A stretch of 64,000 nt of DNA from Pyxidicoccus caerfyrddinensis (lineage in GTDB: Bacteria > Myxococcota > Myxococcia > Myxococcales > Myxococcaceae), in NCBI RefSeq assembly GCF_010894405.1, contig NZ_JAAIYA010000016.1, positions 90,854 to 154,853 of the forward strand, given 5' to 3'. The stretch's first letter is position 1. Each line of letters begins with the position of its first letter. The notes under the pieces are model-generated. The model was given only the letters and a program-made list of their open reading frames with translations. It had not been told where the DNA came from and ran no database searches. The position numbers and the translations under genes are program-made. Positions 16,410 through 25,269 of this stretch are shown here, in pieces.

Positions 16410-19118
16410 TCAGCACGTCGCCTGGCTCTCCTCGCCGGAGTCCAGCCCCGGCGGGTACCGCCTTCCGGCCGTCTCCGTTGGCGACTCCGGGTCCACCGGC
16501 AGCTCGACGACGAACGTCGTTCCTCCTCCGGGCGTGTCCTCCACCTGGATGGAGCCCCCATGCGCCTGGACGATCTGCCGCGTCACATAGAGCCCCAGGC
16601 CGAAGCCGGAGATGTTCGTCCCCCGCACCGCCCGCTCGAACACCTGGAAGATGCGCTCCCGGTCCTTCGGCGCGATGCCCGGTCCCTGGTCCTGCACCAT
16701 CAGTCGCACCCGGTCGTCCCGGGCCCTCGCGGACACGAGCACGGGTCTCTGCTCGCCATACTTGATGGCATTGCCCACCAGGTTCGCGACCACCTGTTCG
16801 ATGCGGGGACGGTCCCACCGCGCGTGGATGGGCCCGTCCTGTTCGAAGCGGATGGGGATGCGGCCCCGGGACAGCTCCTCGTCGAGCCCCGCGAACACAT
16901 TCCCCACCACCTCGGACAGCTCCACGTCTCCGAAGCTCAGCTCCATCCGCCCGGTGAGGATGCGCGACACGTCGAGCAGGTTGTCGATGTGCTCCCGCAG
17001 CCGGTTCAACTGGCGGTCCGCCAGGCGGAGCAGCCGGGTGATGCGCGCGGAGTCCGGCGCGGGCCTGGCGCGCAGCGCCTCCCGCTCCACGGACTGCAGG
17101 TGCAGCTTGAGCGACGTGAGCGGAGTCTTCAGCTCGTGGGAAGCGATGGAGAGGAACTCCTCGCGCGCCTGTGTCGCCTCGCGGGAGCGGCGGTAGAGCC
17201 GCGCGGCATCGATGGCCAGTCCCCCGCGCTGGGAGACCTCTTCGATGAGCGCCAGCTCCGCCTCGGAGTACGCCGGGCGCCCGGGCTCCGGGTAGAGCAC
17301 GTACAGGCCCAGCACCTCGCCCCGGACGCGCAGCGGCGTCGCCCAGGCGGGAGGAGCGTCCGGCGAAGACACCCTGGCAGGTGCACTCGCGCCGCGCCCG
17401 TCACGCACGGCCTCGAGCCATCGCGAGAGCTGCTTCGGGGAGACCTCCAGCCCTCGTTCCCGCTGGCTCCGCTCCCGTGCCGCATCCGCGTCGGCGAACA
17501 CCGTCCGCCAGCGGGAGCCTCCTTCGTCCGTGGGCTCCTGGACCAGGAGCACGCAGGCGCGTGCCAGCGCGGGGATGAGCAGGTGCGCCACCGTGTCGAG
17601 CGTCACGTCGAAGTCCAGGGAGGAGGCGAGCCGGCGGCTGGTGTCCGACAGCAGCCGCAGGGCCTCTTCCGCCCGCTTGCGCTCGGTGATGTCGGTGGCG
17701 ATTCCACACACCGCGTGGATGGCTCCGGTCGCGTCCCTCAGCGGGAACTTCTGAATCAGATAGGTGTGCGGCCCGTCGGGCCCCGGGAAGACGTCCTCGG
17801 ACTCCAGGCTCACGTTCTCCTCGAGCACCTGACGGTCCGCCGCCCGGAAGCGCTCCGCGACTTCCGCCGGGAAGAGCTCCGCGTCGGTCCGGCCAATCAG
17901 CTCCCCCCGCTCGCGAGCGCCCAGCACCTCCGCGAACCGGCGGTTGATGCTGAGAATCCGCCCTCGCGCGTCCTTCACGCAGATGAGGGCCTGCGAGCAC
18001 TCGACGAGCGAGCTGACGATGTGCAGTTGTCCCGCGCGGTGCGCCGACTGGAGCAGCCGTGCCTGGGTCTTCCGCAGCGCTTCCTCGGCCCGTCTCCGGG
18101 GGGTGATGTCGACCACCGTGCCCTCGATGAGGTCGCGGTCCGGGTACCGGGAGGCCGAGAGGGCCAGCCAGCGAAGGCCCCCCTTCCCGTCGGGAAGCTC
18201 GAGCTCGTACTCGGGGACCGCGCTGCCCCCGGTGAGCTGCTCGCGCAGCGCCGCCGCCGTTGCTCCGAGCGCGTCATCCAGGGACTGGCCCTCGAGCCCG
18301 GCCGGCTCCGCATGCCCGAACAGGTTCGCCGCCTTCCGGTTGGCGCGGACGAAGCGGCCGCCGGACACCTGCCACAGCCCCACGAGCGCACCCTCGAACA
18401 GGGCCCGGTGCATCTCCTCGCTTTGCCGGACGGTCCGCACCGAGGCATCGAGCGGGAGCACGACGCGGTGGTAGACGAACAGCAGGAGCACGGTGAACAG
18501 GCCAAGGCCCGCCAGGAGCGTGGCCCCCTGCAGCCAGCGCAGCCGCTCCAGTGTCTGGTCGCTCCGCCCCTGGAGGCGGGCCACGTACCAGTCCGTCTGC
18601 TCGACGAGCTCTCCGGACTTCCGCTGGATGCTGTCGATGTGCGGGTTGTGCGTCAGCTCGCCGCGCTCGGCGCGCAGCGCCATGACGCCCGCGTACCCCA
18701 GGTCGTGGAACCCCTTGTCGAGCGCTCCCAGCGAGTTGCGCAGGTCCGGGTTCCGGGTGGCGGGAACGGTGACCTGGAATCCGCCCAGCTCCACGGTGCC
18801 GCCCACGCGCAGGGCCGACACGCGCTCGTGGAACTGGCGGGCGGTCAGCTGTGCCTCCGCGCGCTCATCCAGGAGCAGTCCCCAGTCCCGCTGGGACAGC
18901 CCCACCAGGGCCAGGTTCGTCTCGCGCGTGTACCGCTCGGCCAGCATCCGGAGCGAGCCCGCGACGTTGAGGATGGCGGCGTCCGCGCGCTTGGCCCGGG
19001 CCACCTCGGCCATGAGTCCCTGCGACACGCCCAGGAAGAGCAGGAACAGGGAGAGCAGCAGGGCGATTCGCAGCATCAATCCGGACCGCAGCCGTGCCAG
19101 GTCTCTCCCAAACCGCAT
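16410..19118 (-). CDS. membrane sensor histidine kinase (PAS-PAS-GAF-HisKA-HATPase)
   Basis: A protein of 902 residues. ATG 19118 is preferred because GAGG lies 7 bases upstream; a GTG at 19130 that overlaps the upstream stop is the alternative. TM1 (about residues 13-33) and TM2 (about 203-226) bracket a periplasmic helical sensor of about 165 residues. Two PAS domains (about 240-360 and 375-495), a GAF domain (about 510-650), HisKA with phospho-acceptor His661 in SIASHELKTPL, and an HATPase domain with DQGPGIAP and GFGLGLYV follow. No receiver domain is fused and no response regulator lies next door. It is directly downstream of the PhnD-like lipoprotein gene, so the lipoprotein probably presents the ligand to the periplasmic loop; this is inferred from the coupling. 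Confidence 0.9.
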   Translation of the reverse strand: MRFGRDLARLRSGLMLRIALLLSLFLLFLGVSQGLMAEVARAKRADAAILNVAGSLRMLAERYTRETNLALVGLSQRDWGLLLDERAEAQLTARQFHERVSALRVGGTVELGGFQVTVPATRNPDLRNSLGALDKGFHDLGYAGVMALRAERGELTHNPHIDSIQRKSGELVEQTDWYVARLQGRSDQTLERLRWLQGATLLAGLGLFTVLLLFVYHRVVLPLDASVRTVRQSEEMHRALFEGALVGLWQVSGGRFVRANRKAANLFGHAEPAGLEGQSLDDALGATAAALREQLTGGSAVPEYELELPDGKGGLRWLALSASRYPDRDLIEGTVVDITPRRRAEEALRKTQARLLQSAHRAGQLHIVSSLVECSQALICVKDARGRILSINRRFAEVLGARERGELIGRTDAELFPAEVAERFRAADRQVLEENVSLESEDVFPGPDGPHTYLIQKFPLRDATGAIHAVCGIATDITERKRAEEALRLLSDTSRRLASSLDFDVTLDTVAHLLIPALARACVLLVQEPTDEGGSRWRTVFADADAARERSQRERGLEVSPKQLSRWLEAVRDGRGASAPARVSSPDAPPAWATPLRVRGEVLGLYVLYPEPGRPAYSEAELALIEEVSQRGGLAIDAARLYRRSREATQAREEFLSIASHELKTPLTSLKLHLQSVEREALRARPAPDSARITRLLRLADRQLNRLREHIDNLLDVSRILTGRMELSFGDVELSEVVGNVFAGLDEELSRGRIPIRFEQDGPIHARWDRPRIEQVVANLVGNAIKYGEQRPVLVSARARDDRVRLMVQDQGPGIAPKDRERIFQVFERAVRGTNISGFGLGLYVTRQIVQAHGGSIQVEDTPGGGTTFVVELPVDPESPTETAGRRYPPGLDSGEESQATC

Positions 19119-19126
19119 CGCGTTCC

Positions 19127-20104
19127 TCACCTGAGGCTCAGGAACCCGGTCCGCTGCGCGAGCGCATGACGGCGGCGGATTCCATCGTAGTGGGCGTCCT
19201 TCACGGGCTCGAAGCGGCTGAGCAGCGCCGCGTCGAGAATCCGGCGTCCCTCCGCGTCCTCGTGCATGTGCGTCAGCGCGAAGCCCATGCGTCGCCGCAG
19301 CTCCGGGTCCATCTTCGTCGACACCACCACAGGGGGGATGGCCTCGGGCCCCAGCGACATCAGCACGCGGACCTTGCCGGCGGACCCGAAGTGCAGCTGC
19401 CTGTCGTAGTCGAGCACCAGGCTGTCGACGAAGCTCGCATCGGCCTCTCCGCTCGCCACCATGCGGATGGACTCCTCGTGCGAGCCCGAGCGGATGACCT
19501 TCCCGAAGAACCCCTGCGTGAGCCCGCGCTCGATGAGGAAGGAGCGGGGCATGTTGTAGCCGGAGTTCGAGGTCTCCTCGTTGTAGACGAGCGTCGCGCC
19601 CTTCAGGTCCTCGAACCGGCGGAAGCCGCTGTCTTCGCGGACGATGAGGTCGGAGAAGTAGACGGGCTGGTCCCGATAGCGGGGGGCCTTCATCACCGGA
19701 GCGGCCAGCACGTCGATGACGGGCTCGGGCCGGTCATGCTTGAGCACGTAGGGGTAGCCACAGATGAAGGCCACGTCCACGGCGCCGTCGTCGATCATCT
19801 CGTCGATGGTGCCGTAGGAGAAGCCGCTCACGAATTCGACCTTCCGGCCGAGCTGCCGCGCGAGCCAGTCCGCGAGCTGTGAGTAGACGACGATGCCCGA
19901 CTCGGACACGAAGGCCGCGCTCATCGCGATGCGGATGGGCGGCCCTGGGAGCTTCTGCTCGCGGGCTGCTGGCGCCTGCATGGAGGCGGTCGTCTGCCCG
20001 TCGGAGGGCGAGACACGCGAGTCCTCCCGCCCGGTACACCCGGAGAACAGCAGGGCCCAGCCGAGCAGCCCCAGGGCCAGCGGCCCCCTGACGAATCGCG
20101 ACAT
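19127..20104 (-). CDS. PhnD-like periplasmic substrate-binding lipoprotein
   Basis: A protein of 325 residues (ATG 20104; a GTG one codon upstream is also possible; GGGGG lies just upstream). A signal peptide ends in the lipobox LFSGC. The mature part is a phosphate/phosphite/phosphonate-type periplasmic binding protein (PhnD/SsuA fold): IRIAMSAAFVSESG near the start, VDVAFICGYPYVLKH in the first lobe and SGEADASFVDSLVLDY in the hinge region. No ABC permease or ATPase is adjacent. The stop is only 8 bases before the histidine kinase ATG, so the protein is more likely a solute sensor for the kinase than a transporter component. The ligand is unknown. Confidence 0.86.
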   Translation of the reverse strand: MSRFVRGPLALGLLGWALLFSGCTGREDSRVSPSDGQTTASMQAPAAREQKLPGPPIRIAMSAAFVSESGIVVYSQLADWLARQLGRKVEFVSGFSYGTIDEMIDDGAVDVAFICGYPYVLKHDRPEPVIDVLAAPVMKAPRYRDQPVYFSDLIVREDSGFRRFEDLKGATLVYNEETSNSGYNMPRSFLIERGLTQGFFGKVIRSGSHEESIRMVASGEADASFVDSLVLDYDRQLHFGSAGKVRVLMSLGPEAIPPVVVSTKMDPELRRRMGFALTHMHEDAEGRRILDAALLSRFEPVKDAHYDGIRRRHALAQRTGFLSLR

Positions 20105-20108
20105 CACG

Positions 20109-20128
20109 TTCCCCCGGTATCTGGGGAA
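20109..20128. promoter_or_regulatory. short inverted repeat upstream of the PhnD-like gene
   Basis: TTCCCC and GGGGAA flank an 8-base spacer immediately upstream of the lipoprotein start, overlapping its ribosome-binding region. It could be an operator or an accessibility-controlling hairpin. Arms of 6 bp may occur by chance in this GC-rich gap (20108-20280), which otherwise holds the divergent promoters. Confidence 0.3.
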
Positions 20129-20280
20129 ACATCGTCACAGCGGAGACTTCTGCCGAGGGTGAAGAGAGCGTCCGGCTGCCTCCGTGGTTCGGTGCAAGAC
20201 CGCGAGCCCTGAGAACCCCTGGCGTGCACCGCGGGATGCCGCTACGACGGCCGCCGACTCACATTCCAGGAGACACGCTC

Positions 20281-20772
20281 ATGACCCGCATCACCTTGAA
20301 GGGCAATCCCATCAACACCGCGGGCAGCCTGCCCGCGGTGGGCAGCACGGCGCCGGACGCCACGCTCACGGGCCTGGACCTCGCGGACAAGAAGCTCTCG
20401 TCCCTCCCGGGCAAGCGCGTGCTCAACATCTTCCCCAGCATCGACACCGGGGTGTGCGCGACGTCGGTGCGCACGTTCAACAAGCGCGCGACGGAGAAGC
20501 CGAACGTCACCGTCATCAACGTGTCCATGGACCTGCCGTTCGCGCTCAAGCGCTTCTGCGGCGCGGAGGGCATCGACAAGGCGCTGTCCTTCTCGGGCTT
20601 CCGCGGCGACTTCGGCAAGCAGTACGGGGTGACCATCCAGGACGGAGGGATGGCCGGGCTCTACTCGCGCGCCGTCGTGGTCCTCGACGAGAGCGGCAAG
20701 GTCGTCCACGCCGAGCAGGTGCCGGAGATTGGCCAGGAGCCCAACTACGAGGCGGCCCTGGCGAAGCTGTAG
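20281..20772 (+). CDS. tpx: thiol peroxidase (atypical 2-Cys peroxiredoxin)
   Basis: A protein of 163 residues starting at ATG 20281, with AGGAG 8 bases upstream. It is a full-length Tpx: peroxidatic Cys59 sits in the motif SIDTGVCATSVRTFN and resolving Cys93 in LKRFCGAEG, matching the roughly 34-residue spacing of the family. It reduces hydrogen peroxide and preferentially alkyl hydroperoxides in the cytoplasm, using thioredoxin. A strong stem-loop follows the stop. It is single and divergently oriented from the PhnD-like gene. Confidence 0.96.
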   Translation: MTRITLKGNPINTAGSLPAVGSTAPDATLTGLDLADKKLSSLPGKRVLNIFPSIDTGVCATSVRTFNKRATEKPNVTVINVSMDLPFALKRFCGAEGIDKALSFSGFRGDFGKQYGVTIQDGGMAGLYSRAVVVLDESGKVVHAEQVPEIGQEPNYEAALAKL

Positions 20773-20799
20773 GGCACGCACCCTCGCTGACCCCGCGAT

Positions 20800-20837
20800 G
20801 AGCGCGCCCGGCAGGGGAGGGGACCTGCCGGGCGCTC
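20800..20837. terminator. stem-loop terminator between tpx and the MFS gene
   Basis: GCCCGGCAGG (20806-20815) pairs perfectly with CCTGCCGGGC (20824-20833), extended by GAGC/GCTC flanks with a two-base bulge. It lies between the convergent stops at 20772 and 20884 and probably works in both directions. Confidence 0.65.
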
Positions 20838-20883
20838 CGTAGCGCGGATGCGCTCGGACTCAGCGAAGGCGCTGGGACAGCTC

Positions 20884-22308
20884 TTATGAGGTTGCCTCCT
20901 GGGACGGCGAGGCGCGCGAACCCGCCTCCCGGGTCGGGCGGGAGATGCCCAGCGCGGTGCCCGCAGCGACCAGCGCCACGAGCGAGGCGAACCACCAGCC
21001 CCGGAAGAACGTGTCCCCCTGGCCCGTCGCGTCGGCTCCGCCCAGGATGACGACGAGGATGCTGGTGCCGAGGACCATGCCCACCTGCCGGCTCATGTTG
21101 ACCACGGCGCTGCCGGTGGAGCTCTGGTGCGCGGGCAATTCCACCGTCGCGGAGGCGATGGCCGTCGGAAACGCCAGGCCATTTCCCGCGCCCACCAGCA
21201 GCCAGCCGGGAAGGATGGCGGTGACGTAGTCCGGGCTTGGACCGACGGCCAGGAGGATGACGGTGGCTCCCAACCCTTGCAGCAGCGCGCCCAGGCCGGT
21301 GACGATGCCCACCGGGAGCTTCCGGCTCAGGCGTTGGCCGAGGAGCGCGAAGATGGGAACCATGCAGGGGCCGGGCGCCACGGCGAGGCCCGTCTGCAGC
21401 GCGGACCAGTGCCAGCGCTGCTCCATGAAGAGGATGACGGACAGCAGCTCCGCGGCGAACGTCACCGACAGCAGCAGCACGGTGATGTTGGACCAGGCGA
21501 ACGTCCGGTGCTTCATGAGCGACAGCTCGATGACCGGACTCGGGTGCTTCGCCGAACTGTAGACGAACGCCCCCAGCGCGGCCGCGGAGATGACCCAGCA
21601 GAGCGTGGCCGCGGTGCTGCTCCACCCCCAGCCGGGTGCTTCGATGAGCCCCAGCGCGAGCGTGCCGATGGCCACGATGAGGAGCCCCCCGCCCAGGAAG
21701 TCCGGCAGGTGCGCGGCGCGCTCCTGCTTCACGGACGGGACGAACTTCGCGGCCGCCAGGACCGCGGCGAGCCCGATGGGCAGGTTCAGCAGGAAGATGC
21801 CCCGCCATGAGCTGGCGACGAGCAGCCCGCCGACCACCGGCCCCGCGGCCCCCGCCAGCGCGCCACTGGACGCCCAGATGCGGATGGAGCGGGAACGGTT
21901 CTCCTCGGGGAGCGTGGTGAGGACGAGCCCGAGGCTCGCGGGCGTGAGCACCGCCGCGCCTACCGCCTGGAGGCAGCGGAATGCGACCAGCACCCAGAGG
22001 TTGCCGCTCAGCGCGCAGCCGAGGCTGGCGAGCGTGAACAGCACCAGCCCGAGCTGGAAGCCCGCCTTGCGCCCGAGCGAGTCCGTCAGGCGCCCCGCGG
22101 GGACCAGCAGGGCGCCGTAGAAGATGGTGTAGCCATTGAGCACCCAGCTCAATTGCGACAGCGAGCCCTCGCCGAAGTCGGTGCCGATGGCGCCCAGGGC
22201 GACGTTCACGATGAACAGGTCCAGGGCGGCCATGAACACGGCCGAGCAGAGAATCACGAGGACGACGCCCGGACGGGCCGCCGTCGCGGCGGGCCTGGGA
22301 CTCACCAC
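20884..22308 (-). CDS. MFS transporter, DHA2 (EmrB/QacA-like, 14 TM) family
   Basis: A protein of 474 residues from GTG 22308. It begins with a hydrophobic helix containing FMAALDLFIVNVALGAI (motif D1-like of drug exporters) and carries the loop 2-3 motif GRLTDSLGRKAGFQLG. Some fourteen hydrophobic segments span the chain, typical of DHA2 proton-driven multidrug exporters of the inner membrane. Its start overlaps the SDR stop by 7 bases, so it is translationally coupled to the SDR and belongs to the marR-SDR-MFS unit. The regulator and context suggest export of a compound the SDR acts on, or of a toxic inducer; this is inferred. Confidence 0.9.
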   Translation of the reverse strand: MVSPRPAATAARPGVVLVILCSAVFMAALDLFIVNVALGAIGTDFGEGSLSQLSWVLNGYTIFYGALLVPAGRLTDSLGRKAGFQLGLVLFTLASLGCALSGNLWVLVAFRCLQAVGAAVLTPASLGLVLTTLPEENRSRSIRIWASSGALAGAAGPVVGGLLVASSWRGIFLLNLPIGLAAVLAAAKFVPSVKQERAAHLPDFLGGGLLIVAIGTLALGLIEAPGWGWSSTAATLCWVISAAALGAFVYSSAKHPSPVIELSLMKHRTFAWSNITVLLLSVTFAAELLSVILFMEQRWHWSALQTGLAVAPGPCMVPIFALLGQRLSRKLPVGIVTGLGALLQGLGATVILLAVGPSPDYVTAILPGWLLVGAGNGLAFPTAIASATVELPAHQSSTGSAVVNMSRQVGMVLGTSILVVILGGADATGQGDTFFRGWWFASLVALVAAGTALGISRPTREAGSRASPSQEATS

Positions 22309-23084
22309 TGGAGCTTGATGGCCGAGCGGAGGGCGGTGTCGAAGGCCGGGTCATCCAGCTTCGCGCGCAAGGCCAGGAGCGCCTCCGCGTCGGCGCCGGC
22401 GGGCCAGCGGAACCGCTGCTCGGGCGCTTCCACGGCGTCGGCGATGGTGCGCGCGATGGTCTCCGGCGGCGTCATCTTCTCCCGGGGGCGGAACTGTCGC
22501 TCGGCCTTGAGCGGCAGGTACGGGTCGTTCTCCCCGAAGTACGCGCGAGGCGCGTCGAGCGCGCCCGTCCCAATCTCCCCCGGCTCCACCAGGACGACGC
22601 GGACCCCGAAGTGGCCGAGCTCCAGGCGCAGCGACTCGCTCAGCGCCTCCAGCGCCCACTTGGTCGAGCTGTAGACGCCCGTCAGGGGGAGCGAGACGCG
22701 CCCGACGACGGACGAGATGTTGACCACCGTGCCGGCGCGGCGCTCGCGCATCGCCGGGGTGACGGCCTGAATCATCCGGAGCGCCCCGAAGACGTTGATG
22801 TCGTAGAGGTTGCGCACCTCCTCGAAGGGAATCGACTCCAGTGGCGCCACCGCGATTTCCGCCGCGTTGTTGATGAGCACGTCCACCCGGCCGGCCTGCT
22901 CCACGGCGCGCCGGACCGAGGCCTCGCTCGTCACGTCGAGCGACAGGCGCTGGGCGACGGGCAGGTCCGCGAGTGTCTCCACCTTGCGCGCCGTCGCGAT
23001 GACCTCGTGCCCCCGGCGCGCGAGCTCCAGCGCGGTCGCCCTGCCCAGCCCCTTCGAACTGCCCGTGATGAGAATGCGTGACAT
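22302..23084 (-). CDS. short-chain dehydrogenase/reductase
   Basis: A classical SDR of 260 residues; ATG 23084 is chosen because GGAGAGGA lies 7 bases upstream and the cofactor loop TGSSKGLG (GxxxGxG) begins eight residues in. Catalytic residues are visible: NNAAEIA for the structural Asn block, Ser in NISSVVG and the YxxxK pair in VYSSTKWALEAL. It uses NAD(P)(H) in the cytoplasm. Its promoter region carries an operator-like copy of the marR palindrome (23110-23131). The stop overlaps the MFS start. Confidence 0.92.
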   Translation of the reverse strand: MSRILITGSSKGLGRATALELARRGHEVIATARKVETLADLPVAQRLSLDVTSEASVRRAVEQAGRVDVLINNAAEIAVAPLESIPFEEVRNLYDINVFGALRMIQAVTPAMRERRAGTVVNISSVVGRVSLPLTGVYSSTKWALEALSESLRLELGHFGVRVVLVEPGEIGTGALDAPRAYFGENDPYLPLKAERQFRPREKMTPPETIARTIADAVEAPEQRFRWPAGADAEALLALRAKLDDPAFDTALRSAIKLQW

Positions 23085-23109
23085 GGAATCGTCCTCTCCA
23101 ATGGGGTAA

Positions 23110-23131
23110 ATTGAGTGTAGATACAGGTATT
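23110..23131. promoter_or_regulatory. second MarR operator copy upstream of the SDR-MFS genes
   Basis: Read on the minus strand this 22-bp site matches the palindrome at 23633-23654 at 16 of 22 positions, including an identical CCTGTAT core and the CAAT end. It lies 25 bases upstream of the SDR start, in the 101-base gap after the marR stop. Binding by the MarR protein encoded just upstream is the natural reading. Confidence 0.6.
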
Positions 23132-23185
23132 GAGCTGAAGAAGAGGGCGGCGGGGTGGGGCCCGGCCGCCCTCGGGTGTCGTGAG

Positions 23186-23632
23186 TCAGTCTGGCGCGGC
23201 GCCCGCGGCCAGCTTCGGCAGGGTGCGGAACGCCGCGTCCCAGGTCGTCGTGGCGACGCGCTGCTGGAGGCGCTCCTGGACGGCGCGCCAGCGGGGCACC
23301 GCCTTCGCGAGGACCTCCTGTCCGGCCTTGGTGATGGTGATGTGCTTCTCGCGCCGGTCCTTGCCGGCTCGGGTAGCGACCCAGCCCTCCTGTTCCAGCA
23401 GGCGCAGGTTGCGCGTCAGCGTCGTCTCCTCGAGCTGGAGCCCTGACGCCAGGTCTCTCACCCGCACGCCTTCGCTTCCGTTGAGGTGGGCCAGGACGGA
23501 GAACTGCGTCGTCCGCAGGTTCACCGGCCTCAGGGCGTCGTCGTACATCCGCGTCACCATGCGTGCGGCACGGCGAAGCGTCTCGCACATGCAGGTCGTC
23601 GGAATCGGGCTCTCGGGGGACGCGGGCTCCAT
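23186..23632 (-). CDS. MarR-family transcriptional regulator
   Basis: A protein of 148 residues from ATG 23632, the start abutting a perfect palindrome; a longer frame reaching 23746 would run through that palindrome and is rejected. The winged-helix core is clear: LRPVNLRTTQFSVLAHLNG leads into the DNA-recognition helix region (VRDLASGLQLEETTLTRNL) and the wing contains DRREKHITITKAG. A CMCET motif near residue 13 offers two cysteines that could sense thiol-reactive or oxidising compounds. MarR proteins bind 16-24-bp palindromes as dimers and are released by ligands. The two operators suggest autoregulation and control of the SDR-MFS genes, and possibly of the divergent MpaB gene. Confidence 0.9.
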   Translation of the reverse strand: MEPASPESPIPTTCMCETLRRAARMVTRMYDDALRPVNLRTTQFSVLAHLNGSEGVRVRDLASGLQLEETTLTRNLRLLEQEGWVATRAGKDRREKHITITKAGQEVLAKAVPRWRAVQERLQQRVATTTWDAAFRTLPKLAAGAAPD

Positions 23633-23654
23633 ATTGCCTGTATATTCAGGCAAT
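23633..23654. promoter_or_regulatory. perfect palindromic MarR operator
   Basis: ATTGCCTG and CAGGCAAT are exact reverse complements around a TATATT spacer. The site touches the marR start codon (23632) and covers its ribosome-binding region. It also lies 90 bases upstream of the divergent MpaB-type gene. A bound dimer would therefore block marR expression and might affect the divergent promoter. Confidence 0.7.
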
Positions 23655-23744
23655 GGAGGCTCGGCAACGGAATCACGGCTGACTCCCCGGGGGGCAGGGG
23701 AGCCTCCCTTGACGGCTCCGGGCCTTTCTATTTCTGTCCGCTGC

Positions 23745-25259
23745 ATGACTCAGGTGACGCCGGGCCTCAGCGACCGGAAGACGTGGGCGGACAGCAGCTT
23801 CAGGCTCCTCAACAAACTGCGGCAGGTCGGCGACCCGGAGGCCGACGAGGCCGTGCGGCGCTTCGTGGAGCACAACGGCCGGGAGAAGGCCGCCGAGGCG
23901 GCGAGCACCTTCATGCTGAGCCTGGGCCGCAGCCCCTGGCCCAGCGTGGACCATGCCCGGCAGAGCCTCCGGCCCCAGCCGGAGCAGTCGGCCGCGCTGC
24001 AGGAGTTCCTGGACCGGCATGCCGTCCTGCCCACCTGGGCCGACCCGAAGCGCATCGAGCAGGGGCAGGAGCTGTTCGTGCGGCATGGGCCCATGGCGCT
24101 GGCCGCCCTGCTGTGCGCGTCGCTCCCCGAGTGCTACTCGCACAAGAACGGCGCGCTCGTGCTCTGGCACACGCAGAAGCTCAAGGACCACGCCGTCCGG
24201 CGAGTCTACGAGACGGCGAAGATGCTCATCGACGTGATGACGCCGGGCGCGCTCGAGCCCAGGACGGGCAGGGCCGCGCTCACCGCCGTCAAGACGCGGC
24301 TGCTCCATGCGACGATGCGCTACCTCATCCTCCACGAGCCGCCGCGGCCGCCGAAGTCCCCGCTCTCGCTCGCCGACGAGATGCTGAACAGCCAGTGGGA
24401 CGCGAAGCAGTTCGGGGTGCCCGTCAACCAGGAGGACAACGCCTTCACGCTGCTGGCCTTCTCCTACGTCGTGCTGCGCTCGTGGAAGCGGCTGGGGGTG
24501 TCCCTCTCCCGCGACGAGGACGCGGCGTACCTGCACTGCTGGAACGTGCTGGGCCACTACCTGGGCATCCCCCCGGAGCTGTGCGCGACCACGTGGGACG
24601 ACGCGGAGTTCATGTACGAGCGCCTCCAGGCCCACCAGCAGGCCCCGTCCGACGAGGGCCGGCAGCTGAACGCGGCCCTCTCGCCGGTGATGCAGCAGAT
24701 CATCCCGCCCGAGCACCTGGCGCAGCACATCGAGCACACGCTGATGCGCTTCTTCATGGGCCCGCACACGGCGGAGGTCCTCGGGGTGCCGCCGGAGGAG
24801 CCCGTCGACCGCATCATCCAGGTGGGCGTCGACCTCTGGATGCTGCTGAACAAGGGGGCCAACGTCGTGGCGAACGTCGCGGTGACGGTCAACGAGCACC
24901 TGCCCATTCCGGTGCCGGGCTTCGTCACGCGGGCCATCGACGAGCTGGCGTGGCGGGCCGGAGCGCTCGTCACCCACGTGCTCGTGGAACGGGTGAGGCC
25001 GAGCCCGCGCGACTCCGGACACCCGCTGGAGGCCGTCCGGGAGAACCTGAAGGAGAAGCTGCGCAGGGGCGGACCGACGGGGCCCTCCAACGGCCCCCCG
25101 ACGCCGGAGGAGATGCTGCGCCACATGGGCAAGCAGTTCGTGCTGAAGCTCGAGGAGCGGACGCCCACCAATGACCGGCCGCCGTACGAGCTTCCGGAGC
25201 ACCTGCGCAAGGCCTGGGAGCTGCCGCCCCGGCAGGGCCTGGGCGGCAACGTCCCGTAG
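23745..25259 (+). CDS. oxygenase of the MpaB / rubber oxygenase (DUF2236) family
   Basis: A protein of 504 residues from ATG 23745. The central all-helical region carries family hallmarks: RLLHATMRYLIL, with His188 as the probable haem-related histidine, and GVPVNQEDNAFTLLAFS near residues 225-240. The family includes the Lcp rubber oxygenase (a b-type haem dioxygenase) and fungal MpaB, which cleave C=C bonds in isoprenoids. A region with SLPECYSHKNGAL precedes it (about residue 125). No signal peptide is visible, unlike secreted Lcp, so the substrate is probably intracellular. It is divergent from marR, across the palindromic operator. The substrate is unknown, but an isoprenoid or carotenoid would fit the neighbouring desaturase-like flavoenzymes. 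Confidence 0.83.
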   Translation: MTQVTPGLSDRKTWADSSFRLLNKLRQVGDPEADEAVRRFVEHNGREKAAEAASTFMLSLGRSPWPSVDHARQSLRPQPEQSAALQEFLDRHAVLPTWADPKRIEQGQELFVRHGPMALAALLCASLPECYSHKNGALVLWHTQKLKDHAVRRVYETAKMLIDVMTPGALEPRTGRAALTAVKTRLLHATMRYLILHEPPRPPKSPLSLADEMLNSQWDAKQFGVPVNQEDNAFTLLAFSYVVLRSWKRLGVSLSRDEDAAYLHCWNVLGHYLGIPPELCATTWDDAEFMYERLQAHQQAPSDEGRQLNAALSPVMQQIIPPEHLAQHIEHTLMRFFMGPHTAEVLGVPPEEPVDRIIQVGVDLWMLLNKGANVVANVAVTVNEHLPIPVPGFVTRAIDELAWRAGALVTHVLVERVRPSPRDSGHPLEAVRENLKEKLRRGGPTGPSNGPPTPEEMLRHMGKQFVLKLEERTPTNDRPPYELPEHLRKAWELPPRQGLGGNVP

Positions 25260-25269
25260 TCACGGCACC

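Noticed and set aside
16218-19169. A 983-codon plus-strand open frame opposite the PAS/GAF histidine kinase
   Set aside because: It carries no recognisable motif and has shadow-type composition; the minus-strand frame has the H, N and G boxes.
23632-23746. Longer MarR protein starting at 23746
   Set aside because: It would place the perfect palindrome inside the coding region and overlap the divergent gene start; residues upstream of 23632 do not resemble MarR.
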